DNA of 64,000 nucleotides from contig CANMLW010000017.1 in NCBI GenBank assembly GCA_947498705.1, positions 1-64,000 of the forward strand, in the 5' to 3' direction. This DNA is from an uncultured Aquimarina sp. (lineage in GTDB: Bacteria > Bacteroidota > Bacteroidia > Flavobacteriales > Flavobacteriaceae). The stretch's first letter is position 1. The number at the start of each line of letters is the position of its first letter. This document shows positions 9,901 through 18,625 of this stretch, piece by piece. The notes under the pieces were generated by a model that was given only the letters and a program-made list of their open reading frames with translations, ran no database searches and had not been told where the DNA came from. The position numbers and the translations under genes were made by a program.

Positions 9901-11270
9901 TTAGGCTGAAATGCCTGTATACCTAAACGGTGAAGCGTTGGAGCACGGTTTAGTAATACTGGATGTCCTTTAAGCACATTCTCCAGAATATCCCAAACTA
10001 CAGGCTCTTTTCTATCTATTATTTTCTTCGCTGATTTTACAGTTTTAACAATCCCTCTTTCTATCAATTTTCTGATGACAAAAGGTTTGTATAATTCTGC
10101 TGCCATATTCTTAGGAAGACCACACTCAAACAATTTTAGTTCTGGTCCTACAACAATTACAGAACGAGCAGAGTAATCCACACGTTTTCCTAGTAAGTTT
10201 TGACGGAAACGTCCTTGCTTACCTTTTAAAGAATCTGATAATGATTTTAACGGTCTGTTAGAATCAGTTTTTACAGCTGATGCTTTTCTTGTATTGTCAA
10301 ATAATGAATCTACAGATTCTTGAAGCATACGCTTTTCGTTACGTAAAATAACCTCTGGCGCTTTGATTTCCATCAAACGTTTCAGACGATTATTTCTAAT
10401 AATTACTCTACGATATAAATCATTTAAATCTGAAGTTGCAAAACGACCTCCATCTAATGGTACCAATGGACGTAATTCTGGTGGAATTACCGGAATTACC
10501 TTAAGTACCATCCACTCTGGATTGTTCTCTCTATTTTTATTAGCGTCACGTAACGACTCTACCACTTGTAATCTCTTAAGAGCTTCTGTTTTACGTTGTT
10601 TAGAGGTTTCGTTATTTGCTTTATGTCTTAATTCATAGGATAATTCATCAAGATCAATTCTTCTAAGGATCTCGATCAAACATTCTGCTCCCATTTTTGC
10701 GATGAACTTATTAGGGTCAGTATCATCTAAGTATAGGTTTTCTTGCGGAAGGCTATCTAGAATATTTAAGTATTCTTCTTCGGTAAGGAAATCCATTTTT
10801 TGCACTGGTTCTCCTTCTTCATTTTTAGCAATACCTGGTTGAATTACTACGTAACGTTCGTAGTAAATGATCATATCCAACTTTTTAGAAGGAAGACCTA
10901 ACAAGTATCCTATTTTATTTGGTAAAGAACGGAAATACCAAATGTGTGCCACAGGAACTACTAAGTTAATGTGCCCTACACGGTCTCTACGTACTTTCTT
11001 TTCGGTAACTTCTACTCCACATCGATCACAAACAATACCTTTGTAACGAATTCTTTTATATTTACCACAAGCACATTCGAAGTCCTTTACAGGTCCAAAA
11101 ATACGCTCACAGAACAAACCATCTCTTTCAGGTTTGTGAGTACGATAATTGATAGTTTCGGGTTTTAACACTTCTCCATTAGACGCCGCTAATATTGATT
11201 CTGGAGAAGCTAAACCTATAGAGATCTTGTTAAATCTCTTTACTGTATTCTTATCATTATTTCTTGCCAT
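6972..11270 (-). CDS. rpoC: DNA-directed RNA polymerase subunit beta'
   Basis: This is the catalytic large subunit of RNA polymerase, 1,432 aa, normal for Bacteroidota. The N-terminal zinc site is CACGKYKRIRYKGIVCDRC (Cys66, 68, 81, 84). The active-site Mg-binding motif NADFDGD gives Asp477, 479 and 481. The second zinc site is CEAKKGICVKC, and the trigger-loop region contains QSIGEPGTQLTLRTFHVGG. It starts at an ATG 108 bp after rpoB, in the secE-nusG-rplKAJL-rpoBC operon. A stem-loop at 11328-11366 lies in the gap before it. Confidence 0.99.
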   Translation of the reverse strand: MARNNDKNTVKRFNKISIGLASPESILAASNGEVLKPETINYRTHKPERDGLFCERIFGPVKDFECACGKYKRIRYKGIVCDRCGVEVTEKKVRRDRVGHINLVVPVAHIWYFRSLPNKIGYLLGLPSKKLDMIIYYERYVVIQPGIAKNEEGEPVQKMDFLTEEEYLNILDSLPQENLYLDDTDPNKFIAKMGAECLIEILRRIDLDELSYELRHKANNETSKQRKTEALKRLQVVESLRDANKNRENNPEWMVLKVIPVIPPELRPLVPLDGGRFATSDLNDLYRRVIIRNNRLKRLMEIKAPEVILRNEKRMLQESVDSLFDNTRKASAVKTDSNRPLKSLSDSLKGKQGRFRQNLLGKRVDYSARSVIVVGPELKLFECGLPKNMAAELYKPFVIRKLIERGIVKTVKSAKKIIDRKEPVVWDILENVLKGHPVLLNRAPTLHRLGIQAFQPKLIEGKAIQLHPLVCTAFNADFDGDQMAVHLPLGPEAILEAQLLMLASHNILNPANGSPVTVPSQDMVLGLYYMTKSRRSTPELEIKGEDLTFYSPKEVVIAYNEKRLDINANIKVRTQDVEDGKQVTKIIETTTGRVLFNEKVPEQAGYINEVLTKKSLRDIIGDILKVTSVPETAAFLDEIKTLGYNFAFQGGLSFSLGDIIIPKEKHDMIATANSKVDDIVANYNMGLITNNERYNQVIDIWTSTNAQLTELSMKRIREDQQGFNSVYMMLDSGARGSKEQIRQLTGMRGLMAKPKKASSAGGEIIENPILSNFKEGLSILEYFISTHGARKGLADTALKTADAGYLTRRLVDVAQDVIVNIEDCGTLRGVEVAPLKKNEEIIEGLAARIVGRTSLTDVINPLTQEVIVEAGVEIDDITAKAIEDSPVETVEVRSALTCEAKKGICVKCYGRNLATGKTVQRGEAVGVVAAQSIGEPGTQLTLRTFHVGGIAGNISEENQLKSKFAGKAEIEELKTVKGEDAEGAEIDVVISRTSEVKIIDPKTKIVLSTNLIPYGSQLFIKDGDTLTKEQVICQWDPYNGVIISEFAGKVKYENIEQGITYQVEIDEQTGFQEKVISESRDKKKIPTLHVLGKGDEVLRSYNLPVGAHLMIDDNEKIKVGKILVKIPRKSAKAGDITGGLPRVTELFEARNPSNPAVVSEIDGVVSFGKIKRGNREIIVESRIGEIKKYLVKLSNQILVQENDYVRAGMPLSDGSTTPEDILKIKGPSAVQQYLVNEVQEVYRLQGVKINDKHFEVVVRQMMRKVRIEDPGDTIFLENQLVHKSDFIEENDEIFGMKVVEDAGDSEKLKPGQIISPRDLRDENSSLRRDDKNLVTARDVSPATATPILQGITRASLQTKSFISAASFQETTKVLNEAAVSGKVDTLEGLKENVIVGHRIPAGTGMRDYESIIVGSNEEFEERMQQRKEVNYN

Positions 11271-11327
11271 AATATATGGTTGCTTAAGAATTATTGTAAT
11301 TTAAATTTGAATAATATATATAGACAA

Positions 11328-11366
11328 CCAACAGTATCCTTTTTAACGTTAAAGGATATCTGTTGG
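11328..11366 (-). promoter_or_regulatory. Stem-loop in the rpoB-rpoC gap
   Basis: Imperfect inverted repeat with outer arms CCAACAG (11328-11334) and CTGTTGG (11360-11366) and inner arms ATCCTTT / AAAGGAT. There is no U-tract after it on the minus strand. A processing or mRNA-stability element is more likely than a terminator. Confidence 0.55.
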
Positions 11367-11378
11367 CCATGTAGTATA

Positions 11379-14300
11379 TTATTCTTCTAATCTGATATCC
11401 AGACCCAAACCTTTCAATTCGTGCATTAATACATTGAATGATTCTGGTAATCCTGGTTCTGGCATAGGTTCACCTTTTACAATACTCTCGTATGTTTTTG
11501 CTCTACCTATTACATCATCAGATTTTACGGTCAATATTTCACGAAGAGTACTTGAAGCTCCATATGCCTCTAGTGCCCAAACTTCCATTTCTCCAAAACG
11601 CTGACCTCCAAATTGTGCTTTACCACCTAATGGTTGTTGTGTAATCAACGAGTATGGACCAATAGAACGTGCGTGCATCTTATCATCTACCATGTGACCT
11701 AGTTTAAGCATATAAATCACACCTACAGTAGCTGGCTGATGGAAACGATCTCCTGTTCCACCATCATAAAGATACGTATGTCCAAATCGAGGAATTCCCG
11801 CTTCATCTGTCAGCTCATTTATCTGGTCTAAAGAGGCTCCGTCAAAAATTGGAGTAGCAAATTTTCTACCTAACTTTTGTCCTGCCCACCCAAGAACAGT
11901 TTCATAAATCTGACCAATATTCATACGAGAAGGTACCCCAAGTGGATTTAATACGATATCAACTGGTGTTCCGTCTTCTAAGAATGGCATATCTTCTTCT
12001 CTTACGATACGAGCAACAATACCTTTGTTACCGTGACGACCTGCCATTTTATCACCTACCTTAAGTTTACGTTTTTTAGCGATGTAAACTTTTGCAAGCT
12101 TTATAATTCCTGAAGGTAATTCATCTCCTACAGAGATTGTAAATTTCTCTCTTCGTAAGTTACCTTGTAAATCATTTTCTTTAATCTTATAGTTATGGAT
12201 AAGATCTGCTACCATTCTATTAAGATCATCATCTGTAGTCCAAACTCCTTTGGTAAGGTGTGCATAATCATCAACACTATTAAGCATTTTTTGAGTATAC
12301 TTTTTACCTTTAGGTAGTATTTCTTCTCCAAGATCATTCATTACCCCTTGAGAAGTTTTACCTCCAACAATAGTAAATAACTTATCTACTAATTCAGTTT
12401 TTAACAACTCGAATTTGGTATCGTACGATCTTTCCAACATCTCGATATCTTCTTTATCCTGAGATCTCTTTCTTTTATCTTTTATCGCACGAGCAAATAA
12501 TTTTTTATCTATTACTACTCCATGTAAAGAAGGAGATGCTTTTAAAGATGCATCTTTTACATCACCTGCTTTATCGCCAAAGATCGCTCTTAATAATTTT
12601 TCTTCTGGAGTTGGATCACTTTCTCCTTTTGGAGTAATCTTACCGATAAGAATATCTCCCGGTTTGATCTCTGCTCCTACTCGAATCATTCCGTTCTCGT
12701 CAAGGTCTTTAGTAGCCTCTTCAGATACATTAGGAATATCATTTGTTAACTCTTCGTTACCAAGTTTGGTATCTCTTACTTCAAGAGAATACTCATCGAT
12801 ATGAATTGACGTAAAGATATCATCTCTTACCACTTTTTCAGAAATCACAATCGCATCCTCAAAGTTATACCCTTTCCAAGGCATAAAGGCTACTTTCATA
12901 TTTCTACCAAGTGCTAATTCACCTTTTTCTGTAGCATACCCTTGACATAACACCTCTCCTTTTTTAACACGATCACCTACACTTACAATAGGTTTCAGGT
13001 TAATACTCGTACCCTGGTTAGTCTTACGGAATTTTATAAGTTCATACGTTTTAGAATCACCATCAAAGCTTACCATTCGCTCTTCATCGGTTCTATCGTA
13101 CTTAATTGTAATCTTTTGTGCATCTACATATTCTACAACTCCGTCTCCTTCTGCATTTATCAATACTCTAGAATCTGATGCTACCTGACGTTCTAGTCCT
13201 GTACCTACAATTGGAGCATCCACTCTTAATAATGGTACTGCCTGACGCATCATGTTTGATCCCATCAATGCACGGTTTGCATCATCATGTTCTAAGAAAG
13301 GAATCAATGATGCAGAAATTGATGCAATTTGATTAGGAGCGACATCGGCATAATTTACATTTGTCGGGTCAATTACTGGGAAATCACCTTCCATTCTAGC
13401 AATAACCTTGTCTGAAGTAATATTACCCTCATCGGTCATTGGAATATTTGCCTGTGCAATAAGTTTTTCTTCCTCTTCTTCTGCACTCAAGTATCTAAAC
13501 TCATTTACATCTACCTGACCATCGGTAACTTTGCGATATGGAGTCTCTAAGAACCCCATAGAATTCACCTTTGCAAAAACAGCCAATGAAGAAATTAATC
13601 CAATATTTGGTCCTTCAGGTGTTTCAATAGGACATAAACGTCCATAATGCGTATAGTGAACATCTCGTACCTCGAATCCAGCACGTTCACGGGATAGACC
13701 TCCAGGTCCTAATGCAGAAAGTCTTCGTTTATGTGTTATCTCTGCTAGTGGATTTGTTTGATCCATAAATTGAGACAACTGATTGGTACCGAAGAAAGAA
13801 TTAATAACAGACGATAAGGTCTTAGCATTGATCAAATCAATAGGTGTAAATACCTCATTATCTCTTACATTCATACGTTCACGTATTGTACGTGCCATAC
13901 GAGCTAATCCTACACCAAACTGCTGTGATAATTGTTCTCCAACAGTTCTAACACGACGATTAGAAAGGTGATCAATATCATCAATCTCTGCTTTTGAGTT
14001 AATTAACTCAATAAGATATTTGATAATAGTAATAATATCTTCTTTGGTAAGCACTTGCTTATCCATTTCGATATCCAATCCTAATTTCTTATTCATCCTG
14101 TAACGTCCTACTTCACCTAGGTTATAACGCTGATCAGAAAAGAATAACTTATCAATAATACCTCTTGCAGTTTCCTCATCTGGCGGTTCTGCATTACGTA
14201 ATTGACGGTATATATGTTCTACCGCTTCTTTTTCAGAATTGGTAGGGTCTTTTTGAAGTGTATTATGAATAATAGCATAATCACCTTTTTGATTATCTTC

Positions 14301-15188
14301 TTTATGAAGTAAAATCGCTTTTGCACCAGACTCAATAATCTCTTCTAAATGATCTTTATCAAGAATGGTATCACGATCTAATACTATTTCATTACGTTCT
14401 ATAGAAACTACTTCTCCTGTATCTTCATCTACAAAATCTTCATGCCACGTATTTAAAACACGCGCCGCTAGTTTACGTCCTAGAACTTTTTTCAATCCGG
14501 ATTTAGAAACTTTTACTTCTTCTGCAAGGTCAAATATTTCTAAAATATCTTTATCACGTTCAAAACCAATTGCACGGAAAAGAGTTGTAACCGGTAATTT
14601 TTTCTTTCTATCGATATATGCGTACATTACGCTATTAATATCGGTAGCAAATTCTATCCAAGATCCTTTAAAAGGAATTACTCTTGCAGAATATAACTTT
14701 GTTCCATTTGCATGGAATGATTGTCCAAAGAATACTCCTGGAGAACGGTGTAACTGTGATACCACAACACGTTCTGCACCATTAATACAAAAGGTACCAC
14801 TTGGTGTCATATAAGGTATTGTACCTAAATACACATCCTGAACAATTGTTTCAAAATCTTCGTGTTCTGGGTCTGTACAGAATAATTTTAATCGTGCTTT
14901 TAAAGGCACACTATAAGTAAGACCTCTTTCAATACACTCTTGAAGATCGTATCTAGGAGGGTCTACAAAATAGTCTAAAAATTCTAGTACAAATTGATTA
15001 CGTGTGTCTGTAATCGGGAAGTTTTCCATGAAGGTATTATATAAACCTTCGTTTCCTCTTTCTTCAGATTTTGTTTCTAGTTGAAAGAAATCCTGAAATG
15101 ACTTGATCTGTATATCTAGAAAATCAGGATAATCAGGTCGATTCTTTGCGGAAGAGAAATTCAATCTTTCAGTTTGCGTTGCTAACAT
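11379..15188 (-). CDS. rpoB: DNA-directed RNA polymerase subunit beta
   Basis: This RNA polymerase core subunit is 1,269 aa from the ATG at 15188; a TTG lies one codon upstream. The rifampicin-binding cluster reads NQLSQFMDQTNPLAEITHKR followed by RLSALGPGGLSRERAGFEV. Residues equivalent to E. coli Q513, D516, H526, R529 and S531 are all wild type, so no rifampicin-resistance substitution is visible at these sites. The C-terminal blocks KMAGRHGNKGIVARI and GGKAQFGGQRFGEMEVWALE are present. It follows rplL with a 138-bp gap that holds a strong hairpin. Confidence 0.99.
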   Translation of the reverse strand: MLATQTERLNFSSAKNRPDYPDFLDIQIKSFQDFFQLETKSEERGNEGLYNTFMENFPITDTRNQFVLEFLDYFVDPPRYDLQECIERGLTYSVPLKARLKLFCTDPEHEDFETIVQDVYLGTIPYMTPSGTFCINGAERVVVSQLHRSPGVFFGQSFHANGTKLYSARVIPFKGSWIEFATDINSVMYAYIDRKKKLPVTTLFRAIGFERDKDILEIFDLAEEVKVSKSGLKKVLGRKLAARVLNTWHEDFVDEDTGEVVSIERNEIVLDRDTILDKDHLEEIIESGAKAILLHKEDNQKGDYAIIHNTLQKDPTNSEKEAVEHIYRQLRNAEPPDEETARGIIDKLFFSDQRYNLGEVGRYRMNKKLGLDIEMDKQVLTKEDIITIIKYLIELINSKAEIDDIDHLSNRRVRTVGEQLSQQFGVGLARMARTIRERMNVRDNEVFTPIDLINAKTLSSVINSFFGTNQLSQFMDQTNPLAEITHKRRLSALGPGGLSRERAGFEVRDVHYTHYGRLCPIETPEGPNIGLISSLAVFAKVNSMGFLETPYRKVTDGQVDVNEFRYLSAEEEEEKLIAQANIPMTDEGNITSDKVIARMEGDFPVIDPTNVNYADVAPNQIASISASLIPFLEHDDANRALMGSNMMRQAVPLLRVDAPIVGTGLERQVASDSRVLINAEGDGVVEYVDAQKITIKYDRTDEERMVSFDGDSKTYELIKFRKTNQGTSINLKPIVSVGDRVKKGEVLCQGYATEKGELALGRNMKVAFMPWKGYNFEDAIVISEKVVRDDIFTSIHIDEYSLEVRDTKLGNEELTNDIPNVSEEATKDLDENGMIRVGAEIKPGDILIGKITPKGESDPTPEEKLLRAIFGDKAGDVKDASLKASPSLHGVVIDKKLFARAIKDKRKRSQDKEDIEMLERSYDTKFELLKTELVDKLFTIVGGKTSQGVMNDLGEEILPKGKKYTQKMLNSVDDYAHLTKGVWTTDDDLNRMVADLIHNYKIKENDLQGNLRREKFTISVGDELPSGIIKLAKVYIAKKRKLKVGDKMAGRHGNKGIVARIVREEDMPFLEDGTPVDIVLNPLGVPSRMNIGQIYETVLGWAGQKLGRKFATPIFDGASLDQINELTDEAGIPRFGHTYLYDGGTGDRFHQPATVGVIYMLKLGHMVDDKMHARSIGPYSLITQQPLGGKAQFGGQRFGEMEVWALEAYGASSTLREILTVKSDDVIGRAKTYESIVKGEPMPEPGLPESFNVLMHELKGLGLDIRLEE

Positions 15189-15260
15189 CAATGGACGGAA
15201 TTAAATTAAATTTTTAAAAAGGTCGCGCATTTTAACACTTAATGTTTATATACGCAAAAT

Positions 15261-15304
15261 GGTTTAGACCTCACCACGCTTTTTGGGCGTAGTGGGTCTA
15301 AACC
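15261..15304 (-). promoter_or_regulatory. Long stem-loop between rplL and rpoB
   Basis: The arms GGTTTAGACC...CACCACGC and GCGTAGTG...GGTCTAAACC form about 18 bp with one bulged base and one mismatch. On the minus strand it is followed only by a short ATTTTG, so it is a weak terminator at best. In E. coli the same gene junction carries an attenuator and an RNase III processing site; an analogous role here is inference from position and structure. Confidence 0.7.
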
Positions 15305-15326
15305 TTTATGTCAATCTATGGTAAGC

Positions 15327-15701
15327 TTATTTAAGCTCAACCTCTGCTCCAGCCTCTTCTAATTGAGCTTTAAGAGCTTCTGCTTCATCTTTAGCTACAC
15401 CTTCTTTGATTGGGCTAGGAGCACCATCAACTAATCCTTTAGCGTCTTTAAGACCAAGACCAGTTAATTCTTTAACAAGTTTTACAACTGCTAACTTAGC
15501 TCCACCTGCAGCTTTAAGTATTACATCGAATTCTGATTTCTCTTCTGCAGCTTCTCCACCACCAGCAGCTCCACCAGCTACAGCAACTGCAGCAGCAGCA
15601 GGCTCGATACCATATTCTTCTTTTAATATATCAGCTAACTCATTAACTTCTTTTACTGTTAAGTTAACTAATTGTTCTGCGAAATCTTTTAAATCTGCCA
15701 T
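15327..15701 (-). CDS. rplL: Ribosomal protein bL12 (L7/L12)
   Basis: This is the ribosomal stalk protein that recruits translational GTPases. It has 124 aa: the N-terminal dimerisation segment LVNLTVKEVNELADIL, an Ala/Gly-rich hinge (about residues 37-52), and the globular C-terminal domain with AKLAVVKLVKELTGLGLKDA and the end EEAGAEVELK. It sits between rplJ (67 bp upstream) and rpoB. The reverse strand is also open because of the Ala-rich composition; that is a shadow. Confidence 0.99.
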   Translation of the reverse strand: MADLKDFAEQLVNLTVKEVNELADILKEEYGIEPAAAAVAVAGGAAGGGEAAEEKSEFDVILKAAGGAKLAVVKLVKELTGLGLKDAKGLVDGAPSPIKEGVAKDEAEALKAQLEEAGAEVELK

Positions 15702-15768
15702 TTTCTATCGTTTTAAATAATTTTTTAATTGAAATATAATTTGTTAAAAAGTGCGTACACTATCATTA

Positions 15769-16290
15769 TTATCCTTCTTTTTCGGATAATGTTTTAAGGA
15801 TACCTGCGATCTTACCTCCACCAGACTTTAATGCAGAAACTACATTCTTAGCTGGAGACTGTAATAGACCAATGATATCTCCGATAACTTCTTCCTTAGA
15901 CTTAATATTAACTAATGCCTCAAGGTTTTCGTCACCTACAAATACTGCTTCTTCAACAAATGCTCCTTTTAATAAAGGCTTCTCTGATTTCTTACGAAAT
16001 TCTTTAATAACCTTTGCAGGTGCATTACCTGTTTCAGAAAACATAATGGATGTATTACCTTTTAATGTTGTAGGTAAATCTCCAAAATCTTTATCAGACT
16101 TCTCCATTGCCTTAGCAAGGAGTGTATTTTTTACTACTTTTAATGATACATTAGCTTTGAAACAAGCTCTACGTAAGTTTGAAGTTGTTCCTGCATCCAA
16201 ACCTGAAATATCTGCTAAATAGATATTAGCGTTTTCGGCCAACTGAGCAGTTAAGTCTTCAATTACTACTGATTTTTCTTCTCTTGTCAT
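15769..16290 (-). CDS. rplJ: Ribosomal protein uL10
   Basis: This is the stalk base protein that anchors L7/L12 dimers to 23S rRNA. It has 173 aa, with the family N-terminus MTREEKSVVIEDL, core LRRACFKANVSLKVVKNTLL, and a C-terminal helix for L12 binding. It starts 15 bp after the rplA stop, consistent with co-transcription. I did not identify an L10 leader-binding structure in the short gap. Confidence 0.98.
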   Translation of the reverse strand: MTREEKSVVIEDLTAQLAENANIYLADISGLDAGTTSNLRRACFKANVSLKVVKNTLLAKAMEKSDKDFGDLPTTLKGNTSIMFSETGNAPAKVIKEFRKKSEKPLLKGAFVEEAVFVGDENLEALVNIKSKEEVIGDIIGLLQSPAKNVVSALKSGGGKIAGILKTLSEKEG

Positions 16291-16305
16291 AATCGTATAT
16301 CTTAA

Positions 16306-17001
16306 TTACCCAGCAAAGTTTTTAGAATCAACTTCTACTCCAGGGCTCATTGTTGAAGACATATATATAGATTTAATATATATTCCTTTAGCCGCTTGTG
16401 GTTTTAGCTTTACTAATGTTGTTAATAATTCTTTAGCGTTACCTGCTATTTTTTCAGCATCAAAAGATGATTTACCTATTGCCGCATGAACGATACCGGT
16501 TTTATCAACTTTAAAATCGATTTTACCTGCTTTTACATCAGATACTGCTTTTGCAACATCCATTGTTACTGTTCCTGTTTTTGGGTTAGGCATTAATCCT
16601 CTAGGTCCTAATACTCTACCTAATGGTCCTAATTTACCCATAACACTTGGCATAGTGATAATTACATCAACATCAGTCCAACCACCTTTTATTTTATCTA
16701 AGTATTCATCAAGACCAACAAAATCAGCACCTGCTTCTTTAGCTTCTGCTTCTTTATCTGGTGTTACTAATGCTAATACTTTAACATCTTTTCCTGTTCC
16801 GTGAGGTAATGTTACCACACCACGTACCATTTGATTTGCTTTACGTGGATCTACGTTCAATCGAACAGCAAGATCTACAGATGCATCAAAATTTACGTTT
16901 GTTATTTCTTTTACTAAAGCAGAAGCCTCATCTAATGAATACGCCTTGTTCTTATCAACTTTAGCGTTTGCTTCTTTTTGCTTTTTAGTTACTTTTGCCA
17001 T
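16306..17001 (-). CDS. rplA: Ribosomal protein uL1
   Basis: This is an L1-stalk protein of the large subunit. It has 231 aa, with the conserved VRLNVDPRKANQMVRGVVTL and the signature GKLGPLGRVLGPRGLMPNPK. It starts 18 bp after the rplK stop. In many bacteria L1 represses the rplKA message by binding upstream of rplK; no such site was verified here. Confidence 0.99.
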   Translation of the reverse strand: MAKVTKKQKEANAKVDKNKAYSLDEASALVKEITNVNFDASVDLAVRLNVDPRKANQMVRGVVTLPHGTGKDVKVLALVTPDKEAEAKEAGADFVGLDEYLDKIKGGWTDVDVIITMPSVMGKLGPLGRVLGPRGLMPNPKTGTVTMDVAKAVSDVKAGKIDFKVDKTGIVHAAIGKSSFDAEKIAGNAKELLTTLVKLKPQAAKGIYIKSIYMSSTMSPGVEVDSKNFAG

Positions 17002-17019
17002 TTTGTAAACGTTTTTGGA

Positions 17020-17457
17020 TTAAAAAGGAGCTTGTCCTTTTACAGTTACACCCATAGAACGAGCGGTACCAGCAATCATTTTCATTGCAGACTCTACAGT
17101 AAAGGCATTTAAATCAGCCATTTTATCCTCTGCTATTGCACGAACTTGATCCCAAGTAACACTAGCTACTTTTTTACGATTAGGCTCTCCAGAACCTTTT
17201 TTTGTCTTTGCTGCTTCCAATATTTGAACTGCTGCAGGTGGAGTTTTAATAACAAAATCAAAAGATTTGTCTTTATATACACTAATAACAACTGGTAATA
17301 CTTTACCAGCTTTATCTTGTGTTCTACCATTGAATTGCTTACAGAATTCCATGATATTAACTCCGGCAGCACCTAAAGCAGGTCCAACTGGTGGCGACGG
17401 GTTAGCCGCTCCCCCACGTACTTGTAATTTTACAACCTTACTTAACTCTTTAGCCAT
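17020..17457 (-). CDS. rplK: Ribosomal protein uL11
   Basis: This protein forms part of the GTPase-associated centre. It has 145 aa, with the signature block GGAANPSPPVGPALGAAGVN near the N-terminus and a C-terminal rRNA-binding domain ending in MGVTVKGQAPF. It follows nusG with an 80-bp gap. Confidence 0.99.
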   Translation of the reverse strand: MAKELSKVVKLQVRGGAANPSPPVGPALGAAGVNIMEFCKQFNGRTQDKAGKVLPVVISVYKDKSFDFVIKTPPAAVQILEAAKTKKGSGEPNRKKVASVTWDQVRAIAEDKMADLNAFTVESAMKMIAGTARSMGVTVKGQAPF

Positions 17458-17537
17458 TTTTCTAATTTTAAATTAGAACTGTTCTATAAGTGGAAGCAAA
17501 AGAACAATTCTGGGTCTTATAATTAATGTAACAATTA

Positions 17538-18092
17538 TTATACTTTTTCAACTTGCATATAGCTTAACTCTAATGGTGTTTTTCTTCCGAAGATTTTCAC
17601 CATTACTTCTAGCTTACGCTTTTCTTCATTTACATTTTCTACGGTACCATTAAATCCATTAAATGGTCCATCGATCACTTTTACTATTTCTCCAACTGTA
17701 TATGGTATAGCAACATTATCTGTCTTGACAGCTAATTCATCTACTTTACCAAGCATTCTATTGATTTCGGCTTTTCTAAGAGGCACAGGATCTCCTCCTT
17801 TTACTTCACCTAAAAAACCGATAACTCCATTAATTGACCTTATGATATGCGGTACTTCTCCAGAAAGATTAGCTTCTATCATAACGTATCCAGGAAAGTA
17901 AACTCTTTCCTTATTTATTTTTTTTCCATTACGTATTTGTACCACTTTTTCGGTAGGTACTAATATTTGAGAAACAAAATCTTCGAGTCCCATATGAGCA
18001 ATTTCGCGCTCTATATAGTCCTTTACTTTATTCTCTTGGCCGCTTACAGCTCTTACCACGTACCATTTCTTCGTATTATCTACTTCAGCCAT
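17538..18092 (-). CDS. nusG: Transcription termination/antitermination factor NusG
   Basis: This is an RNA polymerase-bound elongation factor of 184 aa. The NGN domain spans about residues 8-115 (KWYVVRAVSGQENKVKDYI; VYFPGYVMIEANL). The C-terminal KOW domain is GEIVKVIDGPFNGFNGTVEN, then a tail EKRKLEVMVKIFGRKTPLEL. It starts 9 bp after the secE stop and precedes rplK, the usual bacterial order. Confidence 0.98.
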   Translation of the reverse strand: MAEVDNTKKWYVVRAVSGQENKVKDYIEREIAHMGLEDFVSQILVPTEKVVQIRNGKKINKERVYFPGYVMIEANLSGEVPHIIRSINGVIGFLGEVKGGDPVPLRKAEINRMLGKVDELAVKTDNVAIPYTVGEIVKVIDGPFNGFNGTVENVNEEKRKLEVMVKIFGRKTPLELSYMQVEKV

Positions 18093-18101
18093 TATTTTTT
18101 T

Positions 18102-18299
18102 TTAAGATTTAACCAAAGTAAAATAATACTCTATCAAATTACTAAATACTGTATCAACTCCCCAGATTGCTAAAGAGAATATAACAGAAAAAACAATTAC
18201 AACAAGGGTTAACCTTTGCGCTTCTGCCAAGGGAGTCCATGTTACATGATTTTTCAACTCATTATATGATTCTGCAATGTAATTTGTTAATCCAGCCAT
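18102..18299 (-). CDS. secE: Preprotein translocase subunit SecE
   Basis: This is the essential small subunit of the SecYEG channel in the inner membrane, 65 aa. It has the amphipathic NELKNHVTWTPLAEAQ followed by one transmembrane helix (LTLVVIVFSVIFSLAIWGV). It is the single-helix form found in most bacteria. It lies just upstream of nusG, as usual. Confidence 0.96.
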   Translation of the reverse strand: MAGLTNYIAESYNELKNHVTWTPLAEAQRLTLVVIVFSVIFSLAIWGVDTVFSNLIEYYFTLVKS

Positions 18300-18329
18300 T
18301 TTTTCATTTTTTTAAAGAGAACTTATACT

Positions 18330-18337
18330 CAAAATTA
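18330..18337 (-). promoter_or_regulatory. Possible -7 element for the secE-rpoC operon
   Basis: TAATTTTG on the minus strand fits TAnnTTTG, about 31 nt upstream of the secE start. No TTG lies at the normal -33 distance, so support is partial; read-through from tuf/tRNA-Trp is also possible. Confidence 0.3.
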
Positions 18338-18494
18338 ACTTTGAATATAAAATTCATCATTTTAATCAATTAAAAATTGATCTATATTATTGAGTGTTTC
18401 CCATCGTGTTATGCACAAAAGGAGTCTACTACTTTGGTATCTTCAATATTTCAACAAGTACGTCACTCTAAATAATCTTGACATACTTTCTAAG

Positions 18495-18567
18495 CACGGG
18501 TTGAGAGGCTCGAACTCCCGACACCTGGTTTTGGAGACCAGTGCTCTACCAACTGAGCTAAACCCGT
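18495..18567 (-). tRNA. tRNA-Trp (CCA)
   Basis: A 73-nt cloverleaf on the minus strand. The acceptor arms are ACGGGTT and AACCCGT with a G discriminator; D arm GCTCAGTTGGTAGAGC; anticodon loop CTCCAAA with anticodon CCA; T loop TTCGAGC. No CCA tail is encoded. It lies between tuf and secE, a widely conserved position. Confidence 0.95.
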
Positions 18568-18577
18568 AACATAAGTC

Positions 18578-18603
18578 AAGGTATTCACTGTAGCGAATAC
18601 CTT
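18578..18603 (-). promoter_or_regulatory. Hairpin between tuf and tRNA-Trp
   Basis: A 9-bp perfect inverted repeat, AAGGTATTC (18578-18586) and GAATACCTT (18595-18603), with an 8-nt loop. There is no U-run on the minus strand. It lies 22 bp past the tuf stop and 10 bp before the tRNA; a tRNA-processing or mRNA 3'-end role is plausible. Confidence 0.5.
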
Positions 18604-18625
18604 AACTTTTATATACTATATTGTA

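Noticed and set aside
15406..15720. 104-codon ORF opposite rplL
   Set aside because: Antisense image of the Ala/Gly-rich hinge; no start context or family resemblance.
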